DNA of 64,000 bases. Source: an uncultured bacterium (GTDB lineage: Bacteria; Cyanobacteriota; Vampirovibrionia; Gastranaerophilales; Gastranaerophilaceae). The position numbers and the translations under genes are program-made. The DNA is taken from the NCBI GenBank assembly GCA_902788575.1, contig CADAKY010000008.1, positions 1 to 64,000 on the forward strand, written 5' to 3'. This document shows, piece by piece, positions 9,517 to 16,855 of the stretch (its first letter is position 1; each line of letters starts with the position of its first letter). The notes beneath the pieces are model-generated. The model saw only the letters and a list, made by a program, of their open reading frames with translations. It ran no database searches and was not told the origin of the DNA.

Positions 9517-9519
9517 CGC

Positions 9520-9547
9520 TTTACAAAAATATTGAGCGTGTTATCAT
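9520..9547 (+). promoter_or_regulatory. promoter before the His-rich leader ORF
   Basis: TTTACA (9520-9525), 16-base spacer, TATCAT (9542-9547). Transcription would start near 9554, just ahead of the AAAAGGGA ribosome site of the leader ORF. Confidence 0.45.
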
Positions 9548-9569
9548 AGAACTATAAAAGGGAAAACCA

Positions 9570-9626
9570 ATGACATTTAATCTAAGACATCATCATACTC
9601 ATCATACAGACCCGAAAGAGTCTTGA
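9570..9626 (+). CDS. His-rich leader peptide ORF (attenuator-type)
   Basis: 18-codon ORF encoding MTFNLRHHHTHHTDPKES, preceded by AAAAGGGA at good spacing. Five of six consecutive codons are His. It resembles the enterobacterial his operon leader peptide in having a short N-terminus, a His run and then Asp-Pro. Codons 2-6 contain one arm of an 11-bp stem (9575-9585 with 9696-9706) and the last codons contain one arm of a 10-bp stem (9611-9620 with 9664-9673), so translation would alter the RNA structure. The downstream gene is not a known histidine gene but an unknown membrane protein. Translation is inferred, not shown. Confidence 0.65.
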   Translation: MTFNLRHHHTHHTDPKES

Positions 9627-9706
9627 GTTTTGTTGTTGTCTTTTCTAAAACTCTTTTAATCGGCTCTTTCGGGAGAATTTAAAAGACCAAATGAGTTAGA
9701 TTAAAT
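9575..9706 (+). promoter_or_regulatory. structured RNA leader overlapping the His-rich ORF
   Basis: Nested perfect stems. P1 pairs ATTTAATCTAA (9575-9585) with TTAGATTAAAT (9696-9706). P2 pairs CCCGAAAGAG (9611-9620) with CTCTTTCGGG (9664-9673). P3 pairs GAGTTTT (9625-9631) with AAAACTC (9647-9653). A competing stem, TCTTTTAA (9652-9659) with TTAAAAGA (9679-9686), cannot coexist with all of them. The ribosome site GGAG of the downstream gene (9707-9710) directly follows P1. There is no strong T run, so the control may be translational or Rho-linked rather than intrinsic termination. Confidence 0.6.
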
Positions 9707-9717
9707 GGAGAAAAAAG

Positions 9718-10890
9718 ATGTCACTAGTAAATATAATATCAGCTATCGGTAATAATTCGAGTATTTATCCTCTTATCGTCAGGGATTGCGGGATTGAAGT
9801 CCCTTCAAAGGTTGCGCTGACTTATCGTCAGAATCTTAAAGATTCACCGGAAATGGCAAAGAATGCTACAAGAGAAAGATTAATTGATGAATACACAACA
9901 TCGGCAGTTTGGCTCGGCGGGATTCCTGTTATCAATAAACTTTGTGATTGGGGGATTGAAAAAGCAGGCTTCAATCCGGAAATTAATGCGGAACTGTATA
10001 AAGAACGCTCCAATCAGGGAATCAAATTTAATATAGAAAAATTTAAAGGTAAAGCAGACAAAGAAGTTGCAGAGCTTGAAAAAGCACTTGCTAAAAAATC
10101 AACTTATCAAAAACTTTTTGCAGGAAAATTTATTCTTTCTACTGCAATTCCGATTGCTTTAATGGGATATATTATTCCGAAATTAAATTTCAAACTTACT
10201 GAAAGCCTTCGAAAAAACCAAAAGAAAACAGATGAAAAGAAGGGGCAGAATGTTTCTTTTAAAGGCTTAACATCTGTTCTTGCAAATATGTCCACAGTTA
10301 ATAAAATGGCGGTTACAGACGGAGGATACGCCGTCGGAAGAGTTTATACGGGAAGAAATAAATATGAGCAACTGGAAATGTCTTTCAAAATGGCAGGCAT
10401 GATGTTTTTAAACTTTCTTGCTCCGATTTGGATAGCAAACGGTTTGGATAAACTTTCAAAAATATTATTTAATACAAATGTTAATCTTGACCCCAAGCTT
10501 TTAAACAAAGGAAGTGAATTAAAAAATATTGAAATTCCCAAAGAAAATATTATTGAATTTTTGGATAAAAATCCCGAATCAAAATTTGCAAAACTGTGTG
10601 AAGAATATTGTGGTGTTAAATATCTGAAAAACAGAATCAGAGACCCTAGAGCTTACGTTGATGAAAAGAAAATTGAAGCATTTAAAAAAGAATTACAAAA
10701 ATTTATATCTGAAGCAAATAATAGCGGAAATATTGAAAAATATTCAAAGAAAGCATTAAAAGTAAAATCTGCAAACATAATAGCAAATATTGGTATAAGT
10801 AGTTTTCTGCTTGCTTTTGCGCTTCCGAAAGCTACATTCTGGCTGAGAGAAAAAGTTACAGGTTCAAAAGCTGAACCCGGACTTATGTAA
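9718..10890 (+). CDS. unknown membrane-associated protein, paralogue A (His leader)
   Basis: 390 residues, unknown function. Probable membrane segments lie near residues 136-156 (STAIPIALMGYIIP), 226-245 (FLNFLAPIWIANG) and 356-378 (ISSFLLAFALPKATFWL). It is homologous to the 483-residue protein at 40112-41563: shared features are the LVN-x-IS start, a GI(E/D)-(V/L) plus TY segment, an F(K/T)G...GR...N-x-x-(Q/E)L-x-E block before FLN(F/W)L, and a C-terminal LPK-x3-W-(L/M). It has a GGAG ribosome site and lies directly after the His-rich leader ORF. Possible roles such as transport or effector function are guesses. The gene is followed by a strong bidirectional terminator. Confidence 0.75.
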   Translation: MSLVNIISAIGNNSSIYPLIVRDCGIEVPSKVALTYRQNLKDSPEMAKNATRERLIDEYTTSAVWLGGIPVINKLCDWGIEKAGFNPEINAELYKERSNQGIKFNIEKFKGKADKEVAELEKALAKKSTYQKLFAGKFILSTAIPIALMGYIIPKLNFKLTESLRKNQKKTDEKKGQNVSFKGLTSVLANMSTVNKMAVTDGGYAVGRVYTGRNKYEQLEMSFKMAGMMFLNFLAPIWIANGLDKLSKILFNTNVNLDPKLLNKGSELKNIEIPKENIIEFLDKNPESKFAKLCEEYCGVKYLKNRIRDPRAYVDEKKIEAFKKELQKFISEANNSGNIEKYSKKALKVKSANIIANIGISSFLLAFALPKATFWLREKVTGSKAEPGLM

Positions 10891-10901
10891 AATTTGCTTA
10901 A

Positions 10902-10937
10902 AAAAGAGGTTGTCCGCTTTTGGGGACAACCTCTTTT
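10902..10937. terminator. bidirectional terminator between paralogue A and hppA
   Basis: AAAAGAGGTTGTCC (10902-10915) pairs perfectly with GGACAACCTCTTTT (10924-10937). The stem is 14 bp with A and T runs at its ends, serving both converging genes. Confidence 0.85.
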
Positions 10938-10956
10938 GGGTTCTTTACAAAAACAA

Positions 10957-13374
10957 TTACTCATCCTTTTTTGAAGGAATTCTCATTGCATAGAATGAAC
11001 GAATTACAAAGAACAATGCAAGAATTAAGAATACAACGCCTGCTATTTTTGCATTCTCTTTAAATGCAGGAGCAATGGCAATTTCCATTGCCAAAAGTCC
11101 GAACAGAGTTGTAAACTTGATAATCGGGTTCATTGCAACAGATGATGTGTCTTTGAAAGGGTCACCGACCGTATCACCGACAACTGTCGAAGCGTGAAGG
11201 TCAGTTCCTTTTTCCGCCATATCAACTTCTACAATTTTCTTTGCGTTATCCCAGCAGCCGCCTGCGTTTGCCATAAATACAGCTTGGAACAAACCGAATA
11301 CCGCAATTGCAATCAGATAGCTTACAAAGAATGCAACAGGAGCGTTGTCTTCACCCATCGGTGCAGACAAACACGCAAGAGCAAGCGCGAATGCAAATAA
11401 TGCGATAAAGATATTGTACATACCTTTTTGCGCATATTGAGTACAAATCTTAACAACTTCTTTTGAATTTGAAAGGTTTGCGCTCTTTTCATCCGCTTCG
11501 CCTAATTTGATGTTGTCTTTAATATATTCAACAGCTCTGTATGCACCTGTTGTAACAGCCTGCATAGAAGCTCCTGAGAACCAGTAAATTACAGCGCCGC
11601 CGGCGATAAAACCAAGCAGTGTGTATGGGTTCAGTAAGTTTAGAATCATTTCCGGTGTAATACCCAATGTTTCTTTGATTACAAGAATCAATGAGAAAAT
11701 CATTGTTGTAGCACCAACTACCGCAGTACCGATAAGAACCGGTTTTGAAGTAGCTTTGAATGTGTTGCCTGCACCGTCGTTTTCTTCAAGGTATTTCTTT
11801 GCATTATCGAAATCCGGTGTGAATCCGTAGTATTTTTCAATACCTTCTTTTACTCCGTCAATTTCTTCTATCAAAGATAATTCATAAACTGATTGAGCGT
11901 TATCTGTAACAGGGCCGTATGAATCTACCGCAATTGTTACAGGTCCCATTCCCAAGAAACCGAACGCAACAAGACCAAATGCAAATACTGACGGGTAAAT
12001 CATTACATCTGTAGGAATGTTTAAGCTTGCAAAGTATGCAAGACCCATCAATAGTACAACAATTGCGCCTATCCAGAAACCGGAGAAGTTGCCTGATACA
12101 ATACCTGAAAGGATTGTAAGAGATGCTCCGCCTTCTTTTGAAGCTACAACAACTTCGTGAGTGTGTTTAGCTTTAGGTGAAGTGAATACCTTTGTTGCTT
12201 CCGGTATAAGTGCAGCACCCAAAGTACCGCAGGAAATTATGATTGAAAGAACCAGCCACAAGTTTGCAGGAAGTTCGCTCAATAAATAATTACTTACACC
12301 AAATGTCATGCAGATAGAAAGGATTGATGTTATCCAGACTAAATTTGTCAAAGGTGCTTCAAAATCAAATTTCTTAGTTATTTTTGAATAAATTTTTGTA
12401 ATAAATCCGTTAATTTCGTAAGAAATTACAGATGTAATAATCATCAGGAATCTCATTGTGAAAATCCATGCAAGGAGTTGAACCTGATAATCTTTAAATA
12501 CGCCGAGAAGAATGAAGCTTACTAAAGCAACACCAGTTACACCGTAAGTTTCAAATCCGTCAGCAGTCGGTCCGATTGAATCGCCGGCATTGTCACCTGT
12601 GCAATCTGCAATAACACCGGGGTTACGCGGGTCGTCTTCTTTGATGCCGAATTGAATTTTCATCAAATCTGATCCGATATCTGCAATTTTTGTAAAAATA
12701 CCGCCTGCAACACGAAGAGCAGATGCGCCTAATGATTCACCTATAGCGAAACCAATAAAGCAAGCACCGGCAAGTTCACCCGGAACAAATAAAAGGATTA
12801 CAAGCATCATAATTAGTTCTATTGATACAAGTAATACACCAATACTCATACCTGCTTTTAAAGGTATGTTCAAAATATTAAGCGGGTTGCCCTTAAGAGC
12901 GGTAAATGCAGTTCTTGAGTTTGCAAGCGTGTTCATTCTGATACCGAACCAAGCTACCAAATATGAGCCTAAAATACCCAGAATTGACCATCCCAAGATT
13001 ATAAGAACGGATTTGATTTCCATTCCCTGAAGATACCAGAAATAAAACGCAATACATAAACCTATCAAAACTTCTAACATAAGTAAAAATTTACCTTGTT
13101 GTACAAGATAAGTTTTGCAGGTTTCAAAAATTGTGTTACCTACAGAAGCCATTGCTTCGTGTACTTCTACTTTTTTAACTCTTGTGAATGCCCAAAGTCC
13201 CCAAAGCACACCGCATACAGATACGATTAAACCAATCAGCAAAAGATTGTAGCTGAACGGATTTTCCGCTTTGATATTCGGAACCACAAGAGAAGCTTCT
13301 CCTGCAAATACAGGAGCAGATAAAATCATTGCCGTGAGAGCCATAGCAAATGACTTAACAGTTTTTTTCAACAT
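10957..13374 (-). CDS. hppA: membrane-bound proton-pumping pyrophosphatase, probably K+-independent
   Basis: Couples hydrolysis of pyrophosphate to ion pumping across the membrane. 805 residues with about 16 hydrophobic segments. Conserved substrate-binding acidic motifs are present around DIGSDLMKIQFGIKEDDPRNPGVIADCTGDNAGD and near the C-terminus in GDTVGDPFKDTS. In this family the residue after GNT-x decides K+ dependence; here it reads GNTFKAT, with Lys, which marks K+-independent H+-pumps. The cytosolic loop before it is longer than usual (DNAQSVYELS... through a KYYGFTPDFDNAKKYLEEND segment). A hydrophobic N-terminus ending PVFAGEAS may be a cleaved signal. Start chosen at the ATG after AAGGAGAG; the frame extends 30 bases further. 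Confidence 0.95.
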   Translation of the reverse strand: MLKKTVKSFAMALTAMILSAPVFAGEASLVVPNIKAENPFSYNLLLIGLIVSVCGVLWGLWAFTRVKKVEVHEAMASVGNTIFETCKTYLVQQGKFLLMLEVLIGLCIAFYFWYLQGMEIKSVLIILGWSILGILGSYLVAWFGIRMNTLANSRTAFTALKGNPLNILNIPLKAGMSIGVLLVSIELIMMLVILLFVPGELAGACFIGFAIGESLGASALRVAGGIFTKIADIGSDLMKIQFGIKEDDPRNPGVIADCTGDNAGDSIGPTADGFETYGVTGVALVSFILLGVFKDYQVQLLAWIFTMRFLMIITSVISYEINGFITKIYSKITKKFDFEAPLTNLVWITSILSICMTFGVSNYLLSELPANLWLVLSIIISCGTLGAALIPEATKVFTSPKAKHTHEVVVASKEGGASLTILSGIVSGNFSGFWIGAIVVLLMGLAYFASLNIPTDVMIYPSVFAFGLVAFGFLGMGPVTIAVDSYGPVTDNAQSVYELSLIEEIDGVKEGIEKYYGFTPDFDNAKKYLEENDGAGNTFKATSKPVLIGTAVVGATTMIFSLILVIKETLGITPEMILNLLNPYTLLGFIAGGAVIYWFSGASMQAVTTGAYRAVEYIKDNIKLGEADEKSANLSNSKEVVKICTQYAQKGMYNIFIALFAFALALACLSAPMGEDNAPVAFFVSYLIAIAVFGLFQAVFMANAGGCWDNAKKIVEVDMAEKGTDLHASTVVGDTVGDPFKDTSSVAMNPIIKFTTLFGLLAMEIAIAPAFKENAKIAGVVFLILALFFVIRSFYAMRIPSKKDE

Positions 13375-13492
13375 ATTTCTCTCCTTATTTAAAAGTGATT
13401 TCAAACACTAATAAATATATTATATATAATTTATGAGAGAATAGCAAATTATATTTTTACCGGTTTTTATATATAAAAATGAAGGAGAAAAT

Positions 13493-13816
13493 ATGAATAG
13501 TGCAAGAATCATTACATCAACAAGAACTGTAGTAAATCCCAAAGGGCTTATACAAATAATTAATGAATTTAAAACAAAAACCGGTTTAGGTACAGAAATA
13601 ATTACACAACTGGATAAACAAGGTAATAACGGTATTCGTACAATAGAACGTGATGCTTTAGGCGTTCCGCAACAAGTTACAGATCTGGTTTACGGTAGAG
13701 TTGAAAGATATCAAAGGGCTTATCCGGAACGTGCAAATGGGGTATTTCAATTTTCCGCAGATAATATAAGGACATATTTCCCAAATATATCGTTTGACTC
13801 ATTGTGTAAATATTAA
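13493..13816 (+). CDS. small unknown protein
   Basis: 107 residues with a good GAAGGAG ribosome site. The sequence is mixed, soluble-looking and has no signal peptide; SARIITSTRTVVNPKGLIQIINEFKTKTGLG... gives no family I recognise. The next unknown gene begins 21 bases downstream, so the pair may be one transcript. Function unknown. Confidence 0.6.
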   Translation: MNSARIITSTRTVVNPKGLIQIINEFKTKTGLGTEIITQLDKQGNNGIRTIERDALGVPQQVTDLVYGRVERYQRAYPERANGVFQFSADNIRTYFPNISFDSLCKY

Positions 13817-13837
13817 ATCGTTGAAAATACAGATAAA

Positions 13838-14443
13838 ATGACAGTAAATTATTCAGATATATATAATACAGCAAATAAAATGTTTCTTCATTCTTCTGAA
13901 GGACGTGTAATGCCATCTGTTCATTATATGAATCAATTTTATAAACAAGCAGATGATATACAGGATTGTTTTGCTAAAAAACGAGGGATTCCGGAAAAGG
14001 ATACTAAAATGTATTCAACTGCAAAAATGGCACTTCAGCAAGCATACGCTGATACTTTAGAAGTTATTACAGATGATTATGCCGAGCAGGTTATTGATAA
14101 TGAAACGTTTGCTCAGAAAACAAAAAATGTTGCAATGCTTATGCTGGAAATGCAAAACAGTTCTCAAATGAAAGAGCTGGATAAAAAAATTAAACAGACG
14201 CACAGGAAAACAGGGAATAAACGGCTTGCAATTTTGCCTTGTCTTATGGATTCGTATTCAACAGGACTCGGTATGGTAAGGCACAGTAAAGGGTTTGAAA
14301 AAACGGATACACTTTTGTATAAAATAGCAAGCTATTTGGTGGTAAAAATGAATCCGGCTGTTGTTAGTCTGGAAGAAGAAGTTGTTGAAAATAAAGGAAT
14401 GAAAAAGCTTTTGTATTTTGTCCGAAAATTACATTTAGGCTAA
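13838..14443 (+). CDS. unknown soluble helical protein
   Basis: 201 residues, mostly charged amphipathic helix, for example YADTLEVITDDYAEQVIDNETFAQKTKN. No signal peptide or membrane segment and no recognised motif. Its ribosome site is weak. It lies right after another small unknown gene and right before the tRNA-Leu repeat region, so it may belong to accessory DNA. Confidence 0.6.
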   Translation: MTVNYSDIYNTANKMFLHSSEGRVMPSVHYMNQFYKQADDIQDCFAKKRGIPEKDTKMYSTAKMALQQAYADTLEVITDDYAEQVIDNETFAQKTKNVAMLMLEMQNSSQMKELDKKIKQTHRKTGNKRLAILPCLMDSYSTGLGMVRHSKGFEKTDTLLYKIASYLVVKMNPAVVSLEEEVVENKGMKKLLYFVRKLHLG

Positions 14444-14497
14444 CGTTTGACAAACATCTTTGTACTTGGTATATTCTTAGTTGTCGCAAGACTTATT

Positions 14498-14760
14498 GGC
14501 AGGGGTAAATGATTTAGATTATTTAAACTTGCTAAAACAAATGATAATTAAATATGGGCAGGGGTAAATGATGTAAATTGTTTAGACTTGCTAAACAGAT
14601 GCAAGGGCATGTTGTACTCTGCCGAAGAAAAGGTGACTAAATGTCACGTTTTCTGAGAGGGGTAGACACGCTCAAGGTCGTAAGACCTTTATGACAATTA
14701 AATAATGGCAGGGTATAATTAAGATTATTTTAGGCTTGCTGAAAACAATGTAAGGGCATG
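14498..14760 (+). repeat. three degenerate copies of a ~45-bp unit before tRNA-Leu
   Basis: Copies at 14498-14543, 14557-14601 and 14707-14750 share GGCAGGG...AAAT, GATT/GTTT and ACTTGCTAAA/GGCTTGCTGAAAA. The second is followed by CAAGGGCATG and the third by TAAGGGCATG, the latter being the start of the real tRNA-Leu. The unit thus duplicates the upstream flank of the tRNA gene. Confidence 0.65.
14605..14690 (+). pseudogene. tRNA-Leu relic interrupted by a hairpin
   Basis: GGGCATGTTGT at 14605 matches the 5' end of the intact tRNA-Leu, and GGTAGACACGCT at 14661 matches its D arm, but about 40 extra bases separate them. The insert contains a hairpin (14626-14637 with 14643-14654, 11 of 12 paired). 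Downstream the anticodon arm is replaced by AAGGTCGTAAGACCTT. It cannot fold as a tRNA. Confidence 0.5.
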
Positions 14761-14832
14761 TGGTGGAATGGTAGACACGCTAGTCTTAGGAACTAGTGCG
14801 CAAGCGTGGGAGTTCGAGTCTCTTCATGCCCA
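14754..14832 (+). tRNA. tRNA-Leu, anticodon TAG
   Basis: Acceptor GGGCATG pairs with CATGCCC plus discriminator A. The anticodon stem CTAGT/ACTAG encloses CTTAGGA, giving anticodon TAG. A long variable arm (TGCGCAAGCGTG) and a T loop TTCGAGT are typical of Leu. No encoded CCA. Confidence 0.93.
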
Positions 14833-14873
14833 GTAATAGGTGGTTTGGGATGTATCCCAAACCACCTATTACT
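14832..14873 (+). repeat. 20-bp perfect palindrome directly after tRNA-Leu
   Basis: AGTAATAGGTGG... pairs with its exact complement over 20 bp around a two-base centre, beginning at the tRNA discriminator base. It may terminate tRNA transcription, although only TTTGTGTGG follows. The long perfect stem is more like a mobile palindromic element. Confidence 0.7.
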
Positions 14874-15059
14874 TTGTGTGGAGTATTTACGAGAACTCCA
14901 CGAAGCGGAGCTTCGTCAGGAGTTCGGCGGATTTTGGCAAGGCTGAAGAGAACGACAGTGAACGGAACGCCGTCCCGGTGAGAAAACTGAAATGAGTGGC
15001 AATTTCTCGTAAGAGAAATGAAACGAATGAAAGTTTACGAACTGCCAATAATCCAAGAA

Positions 15060-15076
15060 GAGTCTCTTCATGCCCA
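15060..15076 (+). repeat. direct repeat of the tRNA-Leu 3' end
   Basis: GAGTCTCTTCATGCCCA is an exact 17-base copy of tRNA-Leu bases 14816-14832, 244 bases downstream. This is the usual geometry of attL/attR at a tRNA 3' end, though no integrase lies between. Confidence 0.7.
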
Positions 15077-15078
15077 TT

Positions 15079-15116
15079 TTGAAAGGGTGATACAGATTTC
15101 TGTATCACCCTTTCAA
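15079..15116 (+). repeat. 17-bp perfect hairpin after the tRNA end copy
   Basis: TTGAAAGGGTGATACAG-ATTT-CTGTATCACCCTTTCAA. It follows the duplicated tRNA 3' end as the other palindrome follows the real tRNA, but its sequence is unrelated. Confidence 0.7.
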
Positions 15117-15349
15117 TGTGTAATGACTATGACAATAACTTCACGAAGCGGAGTTGGTAGGTTGGGCATACCTGCCCAACAATAACTAGCCTACGAAATT
15201 ATCAAATTTATTATATAATATTTGAATAGTAGGTTTTATGAATGTAACAATTGTTATAAAGACCATAGAATTTGGTATAAAATAGCGTTTATAATTCATT
15301 CTAATATTATACAATAAGTTTTTGTCGGGTTGAAACCCGACCTATAAAC

Positions 15350-15371
15350 TGAGAATGCGGGATTCGAACCC
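15350..15371 (-). pseudogene. tRNA T-arm/acceptor fragment
   Basis: Read on the minus strand, TGGGTTCGAATCCCGCATTCTC looks like a tRNA T stem-loop (TTCGAAT) plus 3' acceptor end. No other tRNA arms follow. It is a degenerate remnant, possibly a former attachment site. Confidence 0.45.
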
Positions 15372-15474
15372 ATTAAAATTTGTTTGTATATTTAATCTTG
15401 ATATAACGAGCTTTTATTTGTATAATAACCACAGAAATCATCAAAATAATTACAATTTACTTGGAATTTTATTT

Positions 15475-16209
15475 ATGGAAAATTATGTTGAAAGAATAAT
15501 TATAAGAGAGTTGTTTCCAAAAATATTAATAATATTTGCTTCGTTATGTGGATGTTCTGCATTTATATATTTTTTAATTGACGGAATCAATTCTAATAAT
15601 TTGACACAATTCCTAGAACTGTCGGGTTTTGCTCTTTTATTTTTTATTATATTCGTAATGGCTTTACTTAAAAATAAAACGAATAAAATACAAAAAATAA
15701 TTATAAATGATAATCAAATATGCATAAAATACATTAAAGATAATAAAAATAATCAATTAGTTTTAGATAGAAAATTGATATCTTCGTCAAGATTAGAAAT
15801 TTATTTGACAAATGAAATGCAAGGACGTGGTAACATATTATATAAAGCAGATTTATTTATTAATACAACAGAAAATATTACATACAGAATTACACATAAT
15901 TCAATTTTTATTGAAGGATTGAAAAAAATCTTTATGTTTTCTAAGTACTTACCTAATTTTAAATATAATATTGATGCGTATTGGGCAATAAAAGAATATT
16001 CCCCTTATCATATAGATGTAATTAATAATATTGCAAAAACTGGCAAGAAAAAATATATTAATGCATTACTTTCTTATTTAAATAATCCTAATATATCTAG
16101 CTTGAAAAAATTACCATGGAAAATTTTTATATTTGTAATTGTAATATTTCTTTTAATATTCATTTTTGGTATCTTAAACTTATTTTTTCTAGTTTGTAGC
16201 GTGCATTAA
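15475..16209 (+). CDS. unknown membrane protein in tRNA-flanked accessory region
   Basis: 244 residues. Two N-terminal membrane segments (about residues 15-35 and 45-65) are followed by a cytosolic domain with IIINDNQICIKYIKDNKN and a C-terminal membrane segment (FIFVIVIFLLIFIFGILNLFFLVC). The topology resembles small two-helix PH-like membrane proteins, but this is a guess. The frame runs 120 bases further upstream through a tRNA remnant, so I take ATG 15475, although the ribosome site is weak. It is noticeably more AT-rich than its neighbours and lies between two tRNA loci, suggesting acquisition. Confidence 0.6.
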   Translation: MENYVERIIIRELFPKILIIFASLCGCSAFIYFLIDGINSNNLTQFLELSGFALLFFIIFVMALLKNKTNKIQKIIINDNQICIKYIKDNKNNQLVLDRKLISSSRLEIYLTNEMQGRGNILYKADLFINTTENITYRITHNSIFIEGLKKIFMFSKYLPNFKYNIDAYWAIKEYSPYHIDVINNIAKTGKKKYINALLSYLNNPNISSLKKLPWKIFIFVIVIFLLIFIFGILNLFFLVCSVH

Positions 16210-16310
16210 AATACGCGAAATATTCTAAATTACCTATTTTGTCCTTTTGTATGATTTAGATTTTGTCGGTATTTGAGCCAAATATTTACCATTTCAAAAT
16301 TCCAAATTTA

Positions 16311-16350
16311 GACTTTTGAGGACTTTTGACGGACTTTTGAGGTACTTTGA
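16311..16350 (+). repeat. short tandem repeat
   Basis: GACTTTTGAG, GACTTTTGACG, GACTTTTGAGG and TACTTTGA follow each other. The rest of 16210-16433 shows no gene. Confidence 0.6.
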
Positions 16351-16433
16351 AATTTGTATTTCCGACTATACAAAATCGCCAATATCTACTAAACTTGGCT
16401 ATTTTGCTAGCTAAATTTATTTACCCCTTAAAA

Positions 16434-16509
16434 TGGGCCTGGTGGGAGTCGAACCCACGGCAGACGCGGTTTAGGAAACCGCCGCTCTATCCTACTGAGC
16501 TACAGACCC
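16434..16509 (-). tRNA. tRNA-Arg, anticodon CCT
   Basis: On the minus strand the acceptor GGGTCTG pairs with CAGGCCC (one G-U) plus A. The D arm is TAGCTCAGTAGGATAGAG, the anticodon stem GCGGT/ACCGC encloses TTCCTAA giving CCT, and the T arm is CCGTGGGTTCGACTCCCACC. No encoded CCA. Confidence 0.93.
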
Positions 16510-16696
16510 ATATCATATTCAATTGTCTCGCAAACGGCTCCGCTCTGCAACCTGCTCGTATCGCTCACGCGACACGACACCGTTGCTCCGCTCCGTCGGG
16601 CTTACGCCCTCCTTGCCTCTCGCTCGCCGCGGGGCACTGAGCTACAGACCCATATCATATTTAATTGTCTCGCAAACGGCTCCGCTCTGCAACCTG
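16494..16696. repeat. 61-bp direct repeat including the tRNA-Arg 5' end
   Basis: Bases 16494-16554 and 16636-16696 are identical except for one position. Both begin with ACTGAGCTACAGACCCA, the 5' end of tRNA-Arg on the minus strand. The GC-rich 81-base stretch between them (16555-16635) looks unlike the surrounding DNA. The remainder to 16855 holds a promoter and no gene. Confidence 0.8.
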
Positions 16697-16819
16697 TCTT
16701 GAAGGTTCGCTTATAACGTGTCTTCGGTTGAATACTTCATAAATAAATTTATTCGTATTCAAGCCTTCGCACTTAGCTCACCTTCGCTGCTATTTATATA
16801 ATAATAACACAAAATCTCG

Positions 16820-16848
16820 TTGTAAACTTTTCAAAAAAATGCTAAAAT
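16820..16848 (+). promoter_or_regulatory. sigma-70-type promoter with start codon near +1
   Basis: TTGTAA (16820-16825), 17-base spacer, TAAAAT (16843-16848). The ATG at 16856 lies eight bases past the -10 with no ribosome site between, so the mRNA is probably leaderless. Confidence 0.6.
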
Positions 16849-16855
16849 AACAAAG

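Larger units (their letters stand above)
14833..15474. other. gene-free, hairpin-rich tRNA-adjacent stretch
   Basis: No convincing gene. It holds the palindrome at 14832-14873; a nested hairpin GAACTCC-ACGAAGC-GGA-GCTTCGT-CA-GGAGTTC near 14893-14925; a second copy of the tRNA-Leu 3' end at 15060-15076; a 17-bp perfect hairpin at 15079-15116; a repeated ACGAAGCGGAG; and hairpins at 15161-15180 (GTTGGGCA/TGCCCAAC) and 15324-15341 (GTCGGGTT/AACCCGAC). Local GC content is higher than in the neighbours. Confidence 0.6.

Noticed and set aside
14796-14981. 61-residue ORF over tRNA-Leu
   Set aside because: It runs through the tRNA 3' half and the adjacent palindrome; no ribosome site and not protein-like.
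14887-15108. 73-residue minus-strand ORF in the hairpin region
   Set aside because: It crosses several hairpins and the duplicated tRNA end; composition follows the repeats.
14832-15180. Possible CRISPR array
   Set aside because: The palindromes differ from each other and are not regularly spaced; no cas genes nearby.
15355-15474. Upstream extension of the membrane protein at 15475
   Set aside because: The first codons translate a tRNA T-arm fragment; the internal ATG is a better start.
16347-16640. 97-residue plus-strand ORF
   Set aside because: It is the translation of the antisense strand of tRNA-Arg (ESNPRQTRFRKPPLYPTELQ), a well-known annotation artefact.
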